This document shows positions 51,540 through 60,187 of a DNA stretch of 64,000 nt, piece after piece. Position 1 is the stretch's first letter, and the number at the start of each line of letters is the position of its first letter. The notes beneath the pieces are model-generated. The model was not told the DNA's origin and did not search any database. It was given only the letters and a program-made list of their open reading frames with translations. The DNA is from Chloroflexota bacterium. GTDB lineage: Bacteria > Chloroflexota > Dehalococcoidia > Bin125. Made by a program: the position numbers and the translations under genes. The stretch spans positions 75,332 through 139,331 of the forward strand of contig VXQZ01000052.1 of the NCBI GenBank assembly GCA_009838735.1, read 5' to 3'.

Positions 51540-53041
51540 TCCTCTAGTGTCGCACGTGAAGCCGGTTGCGGTTCCTCTTCGCCGCATGAGATAGACGGTG
51601 AGATCGGGCTGCCAGCGCGCTGCAGCAGACAGGCGAGGATGCCGTGATTCAGCCTGGCGATGTCTTCGAACAATTCGAGGTCGACGTTGTCCAGGTTGTC
51701 CAACGGCGTGTGCAGGATCGCCCCGGGTGGAAAGACGAAGACGACAGGAATGCCGACACGAGAAAAACTGGCGTGGTCGGAGCCGAGGTTCAAGGGTAGG
51801 CTCCCCGGTCCGGCGGTGATCTGCAGCTCGGCGGCCACTGCGTTGCTGATTTCGCTGATCTCCACCGAAGCAAGAATGCGGTACGGCGGCCGTCCGTCGC
51901 CAATCGCGTCAAGGTTGACCATGGCAGTCACCTCGGACAATCGGTCTTCAAGGCGGAGTTGCCTGACGTATTGGCGGGAGCCATGCAGGCCAAGTTCCTC
52001 GGCCCCGAAACCAATGAAACAGATGTCGCTGGAACTCGGGTGATCAGCCCAGATTGCGGCCAGGGCCAGGGTCAGCGCAGTGCCGGATGCGTTGTCGTTG
52101 GCGCCGTCGACCTCGGGCACGGTGTCGTAGTGGCCACCCACGACCACGCGGCAAGCGCCAGCGGGTTTGCGCGCGACGACGTTCTGTGATTCGCCAGCGC
52201 TCGGCGATGACGCCGGAATGGAGGCGATCTCTCCCAAGCGGGCGCGGATCTCGTCTCCTGCCTCCTTGCCGACGTGGAGAATCGGAATCGAGACCGTATC
52301 GTCGCCCAGAGAACCGCCGATTGATTCGTTCAGCGTCGGGTTGGTGACAATCAGCGCGATCGCGCCGGCAGCCTCGGCATGCGCCGCCTTGTCGCGAAAC
52401 TCGATCACTCCGCGATCGACAATCGCGATCCTGCCGGCCACGTCGGCCAAGGCGAAGTCGTCCACATTGCCGACTCCCGCAACGTCAACAAGTTCACCCT
52501 CGGTCGGTTCATTCGAGGAACCCGAGAAGCGGAACGCGAAGTTGCTGGAACCGTCGGCCAGGTCGATCCTCGCGATCTCCGCCTCGGCGGTGTAGGTGAA
52601 CTGCTGGATCTCGACTTCGTATCCGAGGCCGCGGAAGACCTCCGCCATGTATTCGGCGGCGGCGCGTTCCTGCTCGGTGCCCGACGCTCGTGGTCCCAGC
52701 TCTCCGGCGAGGTGATTGAGATAGCCGACGGCGATCGCGACATCGAACTCTGGCTCCGGCGGGCCGCCGGGACTGCGGGGCTGCGACTCAGGCTGGACTG
52801 GCGGCTCGTCCGAGAGCGATTGGGACTCTTCCCGCTCCGCTTGCTGCTGTTCCCGTACCGGCCGTTCTTGCCCCGGTGCCGACGCATCTGTCTGTTGCTG
52901 TCGCTGTGGTTGCTGTTGTGCAGCTGATTGTTGGGATTGCCGGTCGGCCGGTGCAGCAACCGGCGGCGGCTCGCCCTCGCTGTGGCAGCTGACAAGGAGG
53001 ATCGAAGCAGTGAGGCAGCAGATCAGGAATCGAATCAGCAC
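51536..53041 (-). CDS. M28 family metallopeptidase lipoprotein with PA domain
   Basis: This 501-residue exported zinc aminopeptidase has a lipobox 'LLVSC' with C19. A Gln/Glu/Pro-rich linker (about 25-105) precedes a protease-associated (PA) insert at about 150-270 ('AGRIAIVDRGVIEFRDKAAH'). The M28 domain has all five metal ligands: His and Asp in 'GGHYDTVPE' and 'GANDNASG', two Glu in 'GFGAEELGLHG', Asp in 'NLDAIGDG' and His in 'GSDHASFSR'. It starts at GTG 53041, just before the hydrophobic signal, with no clear ribosome-binding site. It frees amino acids outside the cytoplasm. Confidence 0.88.
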   Translation of the reverse strand: MLIRFLICCLTASILLVSCHSEGEPPPVAAPADRQSQQSAAQQQPQRQQQTDASAPGQERPVREQQQAEREESQSLSDEPPVQPESQPRSPGGPPEPEFDVAIAVGYLNHLAGELGPRASGTEQERAAAEYMAEVFRGLGYEVEIQQFTYTAEAEIARIDLADGSSNFAFRFSGSSNEPTEGELVDVAGVGNVDDFALADVAGRIAIVDRGVIEFRDKAAHAEAAGAIALIVTNPTLNESIGGSLGDDTVSIPILHVGKEAGDEIRARLGEIASIPASSPSAGESQNVVARKPAGACRVVVGGHYDTVPEVDGANDNASGTALTLALAAIWADHPSSSDICFIGFGAEELGLHGSRQYVRQLRLEDRLSEVTAMVNLDAIGDGRPPYRILASVEISEISNAVAAELQITAGPGSLPLNLGSDHASFSRVGIPVVFVFPPGAILHTPLDNLDNVDLELFEDIARLNHGILACLLQRAGSPISPSISCGEEEPQPASRATLEE

Positions 53042-53058
53042 GAGCGTGCCGGGTCGGG

Positions 53059-53460
53059 CTAGCGGTTGCGGCGGAAGAAGCGTTTCAGCGGACTCTGGTT
53101 GGACTGTTCGTAGCTGATGTATCGATCGCGCCAATAGCCGCCGCGCGGTTGACCGGCTTGTCGATTTCCGCCTCGCGAGGTCCAGAACAGGCCGATCACG
53201 AACACCACGATGCCGACCACCGCGAGCCACAGGCCTCCACCTCGAAGCACCAGGCCAATGATCAGCAGTGCGGCCCCAAGGAGCAGCAGGTGGTTAGCGG
53301 TGAGCGCTGTCGCTTTGCCCACGACCGCCGAACCGAATCGTTGGATGGCCAGTCTGATCGGCCCTGGTCTGCGCGATTGTCTCCGTCGCCAGTCAAAGTC
53401 CTCAATGTTCGACAGGACTTCCTCAACGTCGCGTTCGAGTCGGTCAGAACCGTCCGACAT
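53059..53460 (-). CDS. Small two-helix membrane protein
   Basis: This 133-residue protein starts with an acidic helix ('SDRLERDVEEVLSNIEDFDW'). Two membrane segments follow ('HLLLLGAALLIIGLVL' and 'LWLAVVGIVVFVIGLFW') and a basic tail rich in Arg, Gly and Tyr. The ATG at 53460 has a strong GGAGGAG site and is preferred over an upstream in-frame start at 53538. The function is unknown. It sits between hyuB and the M28 peptidase on the same strand. Confidence 0.75.
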   Translation of the reverse strand: MSDGSDRLERDVEEVLSNIEDFDWRRRQSRRPGPIRLAIQRFGSAVVGKATALTANHLLLLGAALLIIGLVLRGGGLWLAVVGIVVFVIGLFWTSRGGNRQAGQPRGGYWRDRYISYEQSNQSPLKRFFRRNR

Positions 53461-53491
53461 GGTCGCTCCTCCGCTGCCCGTTGCCACCAGT

Positions 53492-55099
53492 TTAGCGCGG
53501 TTCGAGACGTCCCCACCCGCCGCCGCCAGGGGTTTCAACGCGGATCACGTCGCCAGGCTCCACATTGATCGTGATCTTGCCCGGCAGCTTGCGGCGCACC
53601 GGCCGTCCACTGGCGGAAGTCGTTTCCAGGCTGTTGCGACCTGTTCTTCCCGGCTCGCCGTCCTGTGATCCCCAGGGCTGCTGGGTTCGTCGCTCAGTGA
53701 TGAGCGTCAGTTGAGCGGATCCAAGGAATTGGGTCCGGCGAATCAAGCCGTGTCCTCCACGATGCTGGCCGCTCCCGCCGGATCTCGGCCGGATGCTGTT
53801 CTCGACGACGCGGAGGGGATAGGCCAGCTCGAGGGCCTCGGCCGGTGTGTTCAGGGTGTTGGTCATGTGTGAGTGCGCGGCGTCGAGGCCCGGTCCCTCC
53901 GGACCGCCGCCCAATCCACCGCCCGACGTTTCGTAGTACGCCCAGGGTTGGCCGTTGCGAGGGTCGATCCCGCCCGCTGTGAGATTGTTCATCGTTCCCG
54001 ACGAGGCCGCAGGCATCCGCTGCGGCAGCAACTGATTAAACGCACCCCAGACGGTGTCGACGATGCGCTGCGAAGTCTCCACGTTGCCGGCCGCGACCGC
54101 GACTGGCGATTGCGCGGCGACCACTGATCGTTCCGGTAGCGTGAATGTGATCGGCCGAAAGAGCCCTGAGTTCATTGGTGTGTCGGGCGGTAGCAAGCAG
54201 CGAATCACGTAGTAGCAGGCCGACCGGGTGACAGGGGCCACGGCGTTGATCGAGGCGGCCCGTTGCGGGGCACTGCCGGAGAAATCGAAGTGCGCGCGAT
54301 CCTCCGACAGGATCAGCTTGAGTCTGATGGGAACCGGTTCGGGCGAATGTCCGTCGTCGTCCAACGAGTCACTGAATTCCCACGTCCCGTGCGGCAACTG
54401 CGTCAGCGCTGCACGCGTCAGCCGCTCTCCGTAGTCAAGTAATGCCTGAGTCGTCCCCAGATAGCTGTCGTCTCCGTAGTCGCGATGCAGGTCGGCGATC
54501 CGGCGTTCGCCCAATCGTTGCGCGGCGATCTGGGCATTGAAATCGCCGCGCCGTTCGTCGGGTGTTCGGACGTTGCGCAGGATCAGGTCCATCGCCTCTT
54601 CGACGAGGTTGCCGGCGCGATAGAGGCGGATCGGCGGGATCACGATCCCTTCCTGGATCAACTCTCGCGCGACCGGCATCGAACCGGGCGCCATGCCGCC
54701 GATGTCGGCCTGATGGGCGCGGCTGGCGACGTACCCGATCGGCTCGCCGCCGTCCGCTGCGTCGTGGGCGAAGACCGGCGAGACCATGGTCACGTCGGGC
54801 AAATGGGTACCACCGAGGAACGGGTCGTTGAGGATAGCCAGGTCGCCCGGTTGCCAGGGCGCCAGACGCTCGACGGCACGAACCGACTCCGGCATCGCGC
54901 CCAGGTGGACGGGGATGTGAGCAGCCTGCGCGAGCAACTGGCCTTCCCGGTCGAAGACGGCGCAGGAAAAGTCGGCGCGTTCCTTGATGTTTGGCGAGAG
55001 CGCAGTATGGCGAAGCGCGGCCCCCATCTCTTCGGCGATCGAGCTGACCAATGAGTCGAAAATGGCGAGCCGCGCAGGGTCAATGTTGACATCTGTCAT
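53492..55099 (-). CDS. hyuB: Hydantoinase B / oxoprolinase-type subunit
   Basis: This 535-residue subunit of the N-methylhydantoinase/5-oxoprolinase/acetone-carboxylase superfamily opens with 'RLAIFDSLVSSIAEEMGAAL', the standard start, and includes 'REGQLLAQAAHIPVHLGAM'. It ends in the typical glycine-rich C-terminus ('ETPGGGGWGR'). With HyuA it performs ATP-dependent hydrolysis or carboxylation of a cyclic amide, ketone or similar compound. It is 11 bases downstream of hyuA. A GAAGGT site precedes its ATG. Confidence 0.92.
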   Translation of the reverse strand: MTDVNIDPARLAIFDSLVSSIAEEMGAALRHTALSPNIKERADFSCAVFDREGQLLAQAAHIPVHLGAMPESVRAVERLAPWQPGDLAILNDPFLGGTHLPDVTMVSPVFAHDAADGGEPIGYVASRAHQADIGGMAPGSMPVARELIQEGIVIPPIRLYRAGNLVEEAMDLILRNVRTPDERRGDFNAQIAAQRLGERRIADLHRDYGDDSYLGTTQALLDYGERLTRAALTQLPHGTWEFSDSLDDDGHSPEPVPIRLKLILSEDRAHFDFSGSAPQRAASINAVAPVTRSACYYVIRCLLPPDTPMNSGLFRPITFTLPERSVVAAQSPVAVAAGNVETSQRIVDTVWGAFNQLLPQRMPAASSGTMNNLTAGGIDPRNGQPWAYYETSGGGLGGGPEGPGLDAAHSHMTNTLNTPAEALELAYPLRVVENSIRPRSGGSGQHRGGHGLIRRTQFLGSAQLTLITERRTQQPWGSQDGEPGRTGRNSLETTSASGRPVRRKLPGKITINVEPGDVIRVETPGGGGWGRLEPR

Positions 55100-55110
55100 A
55101 TTGCCGACCT

Positions 55111-57129
55111 TCAGGACTCGCGTCTGAGCAGCAAGCTGCCGGATGGTAGCGAGGACGCTGCCCAGCCGGGAGGAACTGTCACGGTTGTGTCGAGCTGGGT
55201 GATGACCGCGGGTCCGGAAACAGACGCAGAGATTGACTCGCGCGGCAATATCCGAGTCTCGAGCGGACGCTGCCAGGTGACCACCGCAGTGCGTGGTTCG
55301 CCCGACCTCCCTTCGTGCGACGCGGCGACCGCTCCCTCGTAGCCGGGATGGCGGGCCTTGGCTCGCGCTGTCACGACCTCAACAGGCGTGTCGAGCGAGG
55401 AGAAACCGAATCGTTCGCGGTGCGCATCATGGAACGCACTGCGTACTAACTCCGCCTGATGCCCATCGTTCAGCGACACGGTGAGTTCGTGAGATTGACC
55501 GCGATAGCGAAGGTCGGCGGCATACTCAACGCTGACCGCCTCGTCGTAGCCATCTTCCGCAATCGCCTGACGGACTTGCGCGTCGATACTGGCAAGCGCG
55601 CTGTCGAGGGGTTCAACGGCGCCTGTTGCATCAGGCTGGATGGTGAGGTGCAGCCCCTGTTCCGCGTCCCGGGTGATGTCCGAAATCAGCATGCCGGAGG
55701 CAGACAACACACCCGGAGACGTCGGGATCAGCGCCTGCGGGATTCCCACCACATCGGCCAGATCGCACGCGTGCAGCGGACCGGCGCCACCGAAAGCGAC
55801 GAGCGTGAAGTTGGCCGGATCGTAACCACGCTCAACCGAGATCACTCGCAAGGCGCGAGCCATGTTGGCGTTGACCACATCGATCACGGCCTGCGCGGCG
55901 GATTCGACCGATCCAAACGGCTCGGCGATCGTAGCGATCGCCTGGCGGGCCCGTTCAACGTCCAATGAGACGGTGCCGCCGAGCTGTTGCTCGGGCCTCA
56001 GGCGGCCGAGCACCGTGTGAGCGTCGGTCACGGTGGGCTGCGAGCCGACTCCGTACGCGGCGGGACCAGGATCAGCCCCGGCGGACTGTGGGCCAACCCG
56101 CAAGGCGCCCCCCGGATCGAACCAGGCGATCGAGCCGCCGCCCGCGCCGACCGTGTGCAAGTCGACGGCCGGCGTGCGAATCGGCATGTCGTCGACGACC
56201 AGGTCGGTGCGTTCCAGCAGCCGCCCGGGACAGAGCGCAACGTCGGCGGAGGTGCCCCCCATGTCGAAGGTGATTGCCTGCGGGAAGCCATCGGATTCGG
56301 CGGCCGCAAACGCCCCGGCGACGCCGCCGGCCGGCCCGGAAAGAACGGTGCGGACGGCGTTGCGTCCGGCCGATCCGGCCGTCAGCGATCCGCCGTTGGA
56401 TTGCATGATTCGCAGTCGCACGCCGTTCGCGCCGTCGCGATTGAGTTGTGCTTCCAGGGCGTCGAGATAGTTGGTCATCACCGGAGCGAGGTACGCGTTG
56501 GCGGTCGTGGTGCTCATCCGCTCGAACTCGCGGTGCTGGGGGAGCACTTCGTATGAGGCAGAGACGTTGAAGCCGCGATTCCGGGCTCGGACTGCGGCCA
56601 GCTCTTCGTGCGCGGAGTTGATGAAGCTAAAGAGAAAGCAGATCGCGACGCTGCGCACGCCCGTCCGCTCGATTCGATCGAGCACCGTATCAAGCTGCTC
56701 CAGGTCCAGCGCAGTGACCAGCTCTCCGTCGGCGGCAATTCGTTCGTCCACCTCGAAGCGCCAGCGCTGTGGGACCAACGGTTCGTGTCGTTGAGGATGC
56801 AGCGCATACAGATCTGGCCTGGCCTGGCGTCCAATCACGAGCGTGTCGCGGAACCCCCTGGTGGTGATCAGCGCCGTGGGCGCGCCGGTTCGGGTGAGCA
56901 GCGTGTTCGTGGCCACCGTCGATCCATGCACGACCTCCTCGGGCGACCAGCCGAACTCGGTCAGTCCGGCGATGATCGCGCGGCCGGGATCATCGGGCGT
57001 GGATGGCCGCTTGGCGATGCTGATCTCGCCGTTTCGGAGGAAGACGAAATCGGTGAAGGTGCCGCCGACATCGACGCCAAGCAGCAGATCGTGCTGTGGC
57101 GACGCTTGGTCAGGTTCGTTGGTTGGCAT
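55111..57129 (-). CDS. hyuA: Hydantoinase A / oxoprolinase-type subunit
   Basis: This 672-residue ATP-binding subunit paired with HyuB has the N-terminal actin-like ATPase start 'LLGVDVGGTFTDFVFL'. 'HGSTVATNTLLTRTG' and 'TFDMGGTSADVALCPG' are also classic. A second 'FGGAGPLHACDLADVVG' is near residue 440. It phosphorylates or activates the substrate for ring opening. The exact substrate (hydantoin, 5-oxoproline, acetone, acetophenone) cannot be told from sequence. There is no ribosome-binding site, and TAGACT lies nine bases before the ATG, so the transcript may be leaderless or nearly so. Confidence 0.93.
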   Translation of the reverse strand: MPTNEPDQASPQHDLLLGVDVGGTFTDFVFLRNGEISIAKRPSTPDDPGRAIIAGLTEFGWSPEEVVHGSTVATNTLLTRTGAPTALITTRGFRDTLVIGRQARPDLYALHPQRHEPLVPQRWRFEVDERIAADGELVTALDLEQLDTVLDRIERTGVRSVAICFLFSFINSAHEELAAVRARNRGFNVSASYEVLPQHREFERMSTTTANAYLAPVMTNYLDALEAQLNRDGANGVRLRIMQSNGGSLTAGSAGRNAVRTVLSGPAGGVAGAFAAAESDGFPQAITFDMGGTSADVALCPGRLLERTDLVVDDMPIRTPAVDLHTVGAGGGSIAWFDPGGALRVGPQSAGADPGPAAYGVGSQPTVTDAHTVLGRLRPEQQLGGTVSLDVERARQAIATIAEPFGSVESAAQAVIDVVNANMARALRVISVERGYDPANFTLVAFGGAGPLHACDLADVVGIPQALIPTSPGVLSASGMLISDITRDAEQGLHLTIQPDATGAVEPLDSALASIDAQVRQAIAEDGYDEAVSVEYAADLRYRGQSHELTVSLNDGHQAELVRSAFHDAHRERFGFSSLDTPVEVVTARAKARHPGYEGAVAASHEGRSGEPRTAVVTWQRPLETRILPRESISASVSGPAVITQLDTTVTVPPGWAASSLPSGSLLLRRES

Positions 57130-57138
57130 GCTCGTGCC

Positions 57139-57144
57139 AGTCTA
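57139..57144 (-). promoter_or_regulatory. Candidate -10 element (TAGACT, minus strand)
   Basis: The minus strand reads TAGACT nine bases before the hyuA start. With so short a gap the transcript would have little or no leader, which fits the missing ribosome-binding site. Confidence 0.3.
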
Positions 57145-57247
57145 CGAGGCGTGTGCGATTTGCTTGACTGCCCTTACATGCCCTCATAGCGTCAGTTGAT
57201 AGGCTCTCTGACGACCGGCGAAACACGCTTGAGATGGATGGATTGCG

Positions 57248-57913
57248 ATGTCTGACGCTGCCGAAATCGTGCTGCAAACGAAGAGTCGGTCGGTGCTGGG
57301 CAAACGAGTCAAGCAACTGCGCCGTGACGGCCTCGTCCCTGGGAACCTCTACGGTCGTGGCCGCGACTCCCGCGCCATCCAGGCCGATCTCACGGAGATC
57401 GAACGCGTCTTCGGCACGGTCGACCGTAACGCTGTAGTAGACATGTCCATTGATGGCGCCAGCGCGACGATTCCGGTCGTCTTGCGCGAAATCCAGCGTC
57501 ACCCGGTCAGCCGCAGCCTGCTGCACCTGGACTTCTACGAAGTGGATCTCACGCGTGCGATTCACTCCGAAGCTCGTCTGGTCCTGATTGGCGACTCGGA
57601 GGCCGTGGCGATGGGCGGTACGGTCGTGCAATCGCTCGACACGATCACGCTTGAGGCGTTGCCGACCGAGATGCCTTCCGTGCTCGAGGTCAACATTTCG
57701 GTGCTCACCGAGTTTGGACATTCCGTCCTCGTTCGCGACATGACCTTGCCCGAAGGCGTCATCGCCATCACCGACGGCGCCGTGGCCGTAGCGACTGCGC
57801 TCGCGCCTCGCGTGACCGAGGAAGAAGAGGAAGCCGAAGAGCTGGCGGCGGAAGAAGCCCTGGCCGAGGCCGCAGAAGGAGAAGCGGAAGAAGAGGAAGA
57901 GTCGGAGGAGTAG
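57248..57913 (+). CDS. rplY: Ribosomal protein L25/Ctc with acidic tail
   Basis: This 221-residue 50S protein of the long CTC form binds 5S rRNA. The L25 domain is residues 1-95 ('RSVLGKRVKQLRRDGLVPGN', 'HPVSRSLLHLDFYEVD'), followed by the beta domain (about 100-185). The C-terminal tail of about 35 residues is almost all Glu/Ala ('EEEEEAEELAAEEALAEAAE'). It is convergent with rlmN, with 4 bases between. Confidence 0.94.
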   Translation: MSDAAEIVLQTKSRSVLGKRVKQLRRDGLVPGNLYGRGRDSRAIQADLTEIERVFGTVDRNAVVDMSIDGASATIPVVLREIQRHPVSRSLLHLDFYEVDLTRAIHSEARLVLIGDSEAVAMGGTVVQSLDTITLEALPTEMPSVLEVNISVLTEFGHSVLVRDMTLPEGVIAITDGAVAVATALAPRVTEEEEEAEELAAEEALAEAAEGEAEEEEESEE

Positions 57914-57917
57914 CTCG

Positions 57918-58955
57918 CTACTCGGAGATCGCAATCCGATCGCCGCGGAGCTGCCCACAGGCCGCGGCGATGTCGCGCCCCTGCTCGACTCGAATGGTCG
58001 TTGGCACGCCGGATTCCTGGAGCGCCTGCTGGAAGCCCAGCGTGGCCCGGCGCGACGGCCGCTCCCCGACCACGCCTGGCGACGGATTCAGCGGAATCAG
58101 GTTGACATGCGCCCGCAGCCCGCGAATCCGCTCGGCCAAACGCCGGGCATGACCACGGCTGTCGTTGACGTCACGCAGCAGGACGTACTCAAACGTCACC
58201 CGACCACCTGTCTCCCGATTGTGGTCGCGGACCGCGTCGAGGATGTCGTCAACGCTGGCGCCGTCAACCGGGACCAGCTCTCGCCGGAGTCCCTGCGTCG
58301 GCGCATGCAGAGAGACTGCGAGATTGACCCGCGGATGATCGACGGCGAGCCGTCGAATGTTCTGCGGGATGCCGACCGTTGACACCGTGATCCGGCGGGG
58401 CGACATGGCGAAGCCGTCGGGATCAGTCAGGCGGTCAATGGCCCTGCTGACACTGGCGTAGTTGGCCAGCGGTTCGCCCATGCCCATGAAAACCACGTGG
58501 CTCAGCTCCCGACCCTCCGCGCGCGACCAGGACCGGGCGAGAATCGCCTGCCTCATGATCTCACCGACCGTAAGTTGGCGCCTCAGGCCCTGAAGTCCCG
58601 TGGCGCAGAAGACGCAACCCATGGCGCAGCCGGCCTGCGAAGACAGGCAGACCGTGTCGCGAGGCCTGGAGCGAATCAACACCGTCTCGATCAGTTCGTC
58701 GTCGCTGAGTCGCAATAGCGCCTTGCTGGTTGAGCCGTCGGCAGAGGTCTGCAATTCGAGCGGTTCCTGCGAGTCCTCGACCTGCTCCGACAGGCGGCGG
58801 CGCATCTCTCCGGGGAGGTCGGACATCTGATTCGGATCGGTGACTCCGCGCTGGTACATCTGGCGCCAGAGCTGCCTGGCTCGGTAGGCGGGCTGACCAA
58901 GCGATTCCACCAGCTCCGCCAGTTCTGATTGGTCGAGGCTAAGCAGATCAGTCAT
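57918..58955 (-). CDS. rlmN: 23S rRNA (A2503-C2) methyltransferase RlmN
   Basis: This 345-residue radical-SAM enzyme methylates A2503 of 23S rRNA and A37 of some tRNAs. The [4Fe-4S]-binding Cys are C110, C114 and C117 ('CAMGCVFC'). The C-terminal 'AAACGQLRG' carries the catalytic Cys. 'GMGEPLANYASVSRAID' and 'VNLIPLNPSP' are typical of the family. Its ATG overlaps the fmt stop by 8 bases. Confidence 0.96.
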   Translation of the reverse strand: MTDLLSLDQSELAELVESLGQPAYRARQLWRQMYQRGVTDPNQMSDLPGEMRRRLSEQVEDSQEPLELQTSADGSTSKALLRLSDDELIETVLIRSRPRDTVCLSSQAGCAMGCVFCATGLQGLRRQLTVGEIMRQAILARSWSRAEGRELSHVVFMGMGEPLANYASVSRAIDRLTDPDGFAMSPRRITVSTVGIPQNIRRLAVDHPRVNLAVSLHAPTQGLRRELVPVDGASVDDILDAVRDHNRETGGRVTFEYVLLRDVNDSRGHARRLAERIRGLRAHVNLIPLNPSPGVVGERPSRRATLGFQQALQESGVPTTIRVEQGRDIAAACGQLRGDRIAISE

Positions 58956-59898
58956 CTTCGGTTCCGAACCGGCGACCGATCAGATCACGCGTACCCCGGA
59001 CGAATTCCTCGGCGCTCAGCTCTCGCTTGCCGGCGCGCTGGATTCGGACGATGTCGAGCACGCCTGTGCCCGCTGAGACCGTAATGTGATGACCGGCAGA
59101 AACGATCGTGCCGGGAGATTCCGTCGCCTCACCTTCACCGACGACCGCCTCCGTGATGCGAATGGCAGTCTTGCCCAGATGTGTGGATGCGCCGGGCCAG
59201 GGCGTGTAGGCCCGGATTTGCCGGGCGATCACTAGCGCTGAAGAAGACCAGTCGATCTGGCCTTGCTGCTTCTTCACGCGCCGAGCCCTGCTTGCCTGTT
59301 CATGCTGCTGCGCGACCGGGGCAATCGACCCCTCCAGCCAGTCGGGGATGGTCTCAAGCAGCAACTCGGCCCCCAGCTCGGCGAGCCGATCGCTGAGATG
59401 ACCGGCATGTTCGGCTGGATCGATCACGGTCACCCGCTGGCGCAAAATGTCGCCCGTGTCCTCGGTTTCGTCGACCAGCATGATCGTCACGCCGGTTTCG
59501 GCGTCGCCGTGGAGGATCGCCGCAGAAATCGGCGAGGCGCCGCGCCAGCGTGGCAACAGCGAGGCGTGAACGTTGAGGGTGCCGTGTGCCGGCAGATCGA
59601 GTATCTCGGTCGGAATGATCTGGCCGTAGGCGGCGACCACCTGCAGATCGGGTTTCAGGCTCCCAATCTGTGCAATCGCTGCAGGATCGCGTAAGCGCGC
59701 GGGCTGTAGAGCAGGGATGCCGTGCTCGGCGGCCAGCTCTTTGATTGGTGGTGGCTTGAGTGAGCGGCCGCGTCCGGCACGCGCGTCCGGCTGGGTGACG
59801 ACCGCGATCGGCCGGTAGGGACTGTCGATCAACGCTCGCAGCGTCGGCAAAGCGAAGTCAGGCGATCCATAGAAGAGGACTCGCGGCGCGTCGGGCAT
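58948..59898 (-). CDS. fmt: Methionyl-tRNA formyltransferase
   Basis: This 316-residue enzyme formylates initiator Met-tRNA using formyl-tetrahydrofolate. 'VLFYGSPDFALPTLRAL' opens the N-domain. 'AYGQIIPTEILDLPAHG', 'LNVHASLLPRWRGASPI' (Asn and His) and 'MLVDETEDTGDI' (Asp) complete the active site. The C-terminal OB-like domain (about 205-310) binds tRNA. A CAGGA site precedes the ATG. It is upstream of rlmN in the same operon. Confidence 0.96.
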   Translation of the reverse strand: MPDAPRVLFYGSPDFALPTLRALIDSPYRPIAVVTQPDARAGRGRSLKPPPIKELAAEHGIPALQPARLRDPAAIAQIGSLKPDLQVVAAYGQIIPTEILDLPAHGTLNVHASLLPRWRGASPISAAILHGDAETGVTIMLVDETEDTGDILRQRVTVIDPAEHAGHLSDRLAELGAELLLETIPDWLEGSIAPVAQQHEQASRARRVKKQQGQIDWSSSALVIARQIRAYTPWPGASTHLGKTAIRITEAVVGEGEATESPGTIVSAGHHITVSAGTGVLDIVRIQRAGKRELSAEEFVRGTRDLIGRRFGTEDD

Positions 59899-59926
59899 GG
59901 TCCTGCCGAGAAGCTGTCGAGCGCAG

Positions 59927-60154
59927 TCAGACCTGGGTGGCGGCGATGCTGAGCCCGACGAAGATGAGCATCAGCACGATCGTGCCCCGGAACAGCGTGC
60001 GCTCCAGGCCGCGGCGTGTTCGGTACGACGACTCCGCGCCGGCGCCGCCGAAGATGTTGCCCAGTCCGGCGCCCTTGGCCTGCAGGATGACAGCGGCGAT
60101 CACGACGAGCGCCACCAGGATTTGTATGACGTTGAGGAGTTCAGACGTGCTCAC
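59927..60154 (-). CDS. secG: Protein translocase subunit SecG
   Basis: This 75-residue two-helix component of the SecYEG channel has 'NVIQILVALVVIAAVILQ' as helix 1. The 'GAGLGNIFGGAGAESSYRTR' loop is conserved, and 'GTIVLMLIFVGLSIA' is helix 2. It starts at GTG 60154. It lies 28 bases upstream of fmt on the same strand. Confidence 0.93.
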   Translation of the reverse strand: MSTSELLNVIQILVALVVIAAVILQAKGAGLGNIFGGAGAESSYRTRRGLERTLFRGTIVLMLIFVGLSIAATQV

Positions 60155-60187
60155 GCTCTTGTTGTACCTGACTTCACTGCTTGTGGG

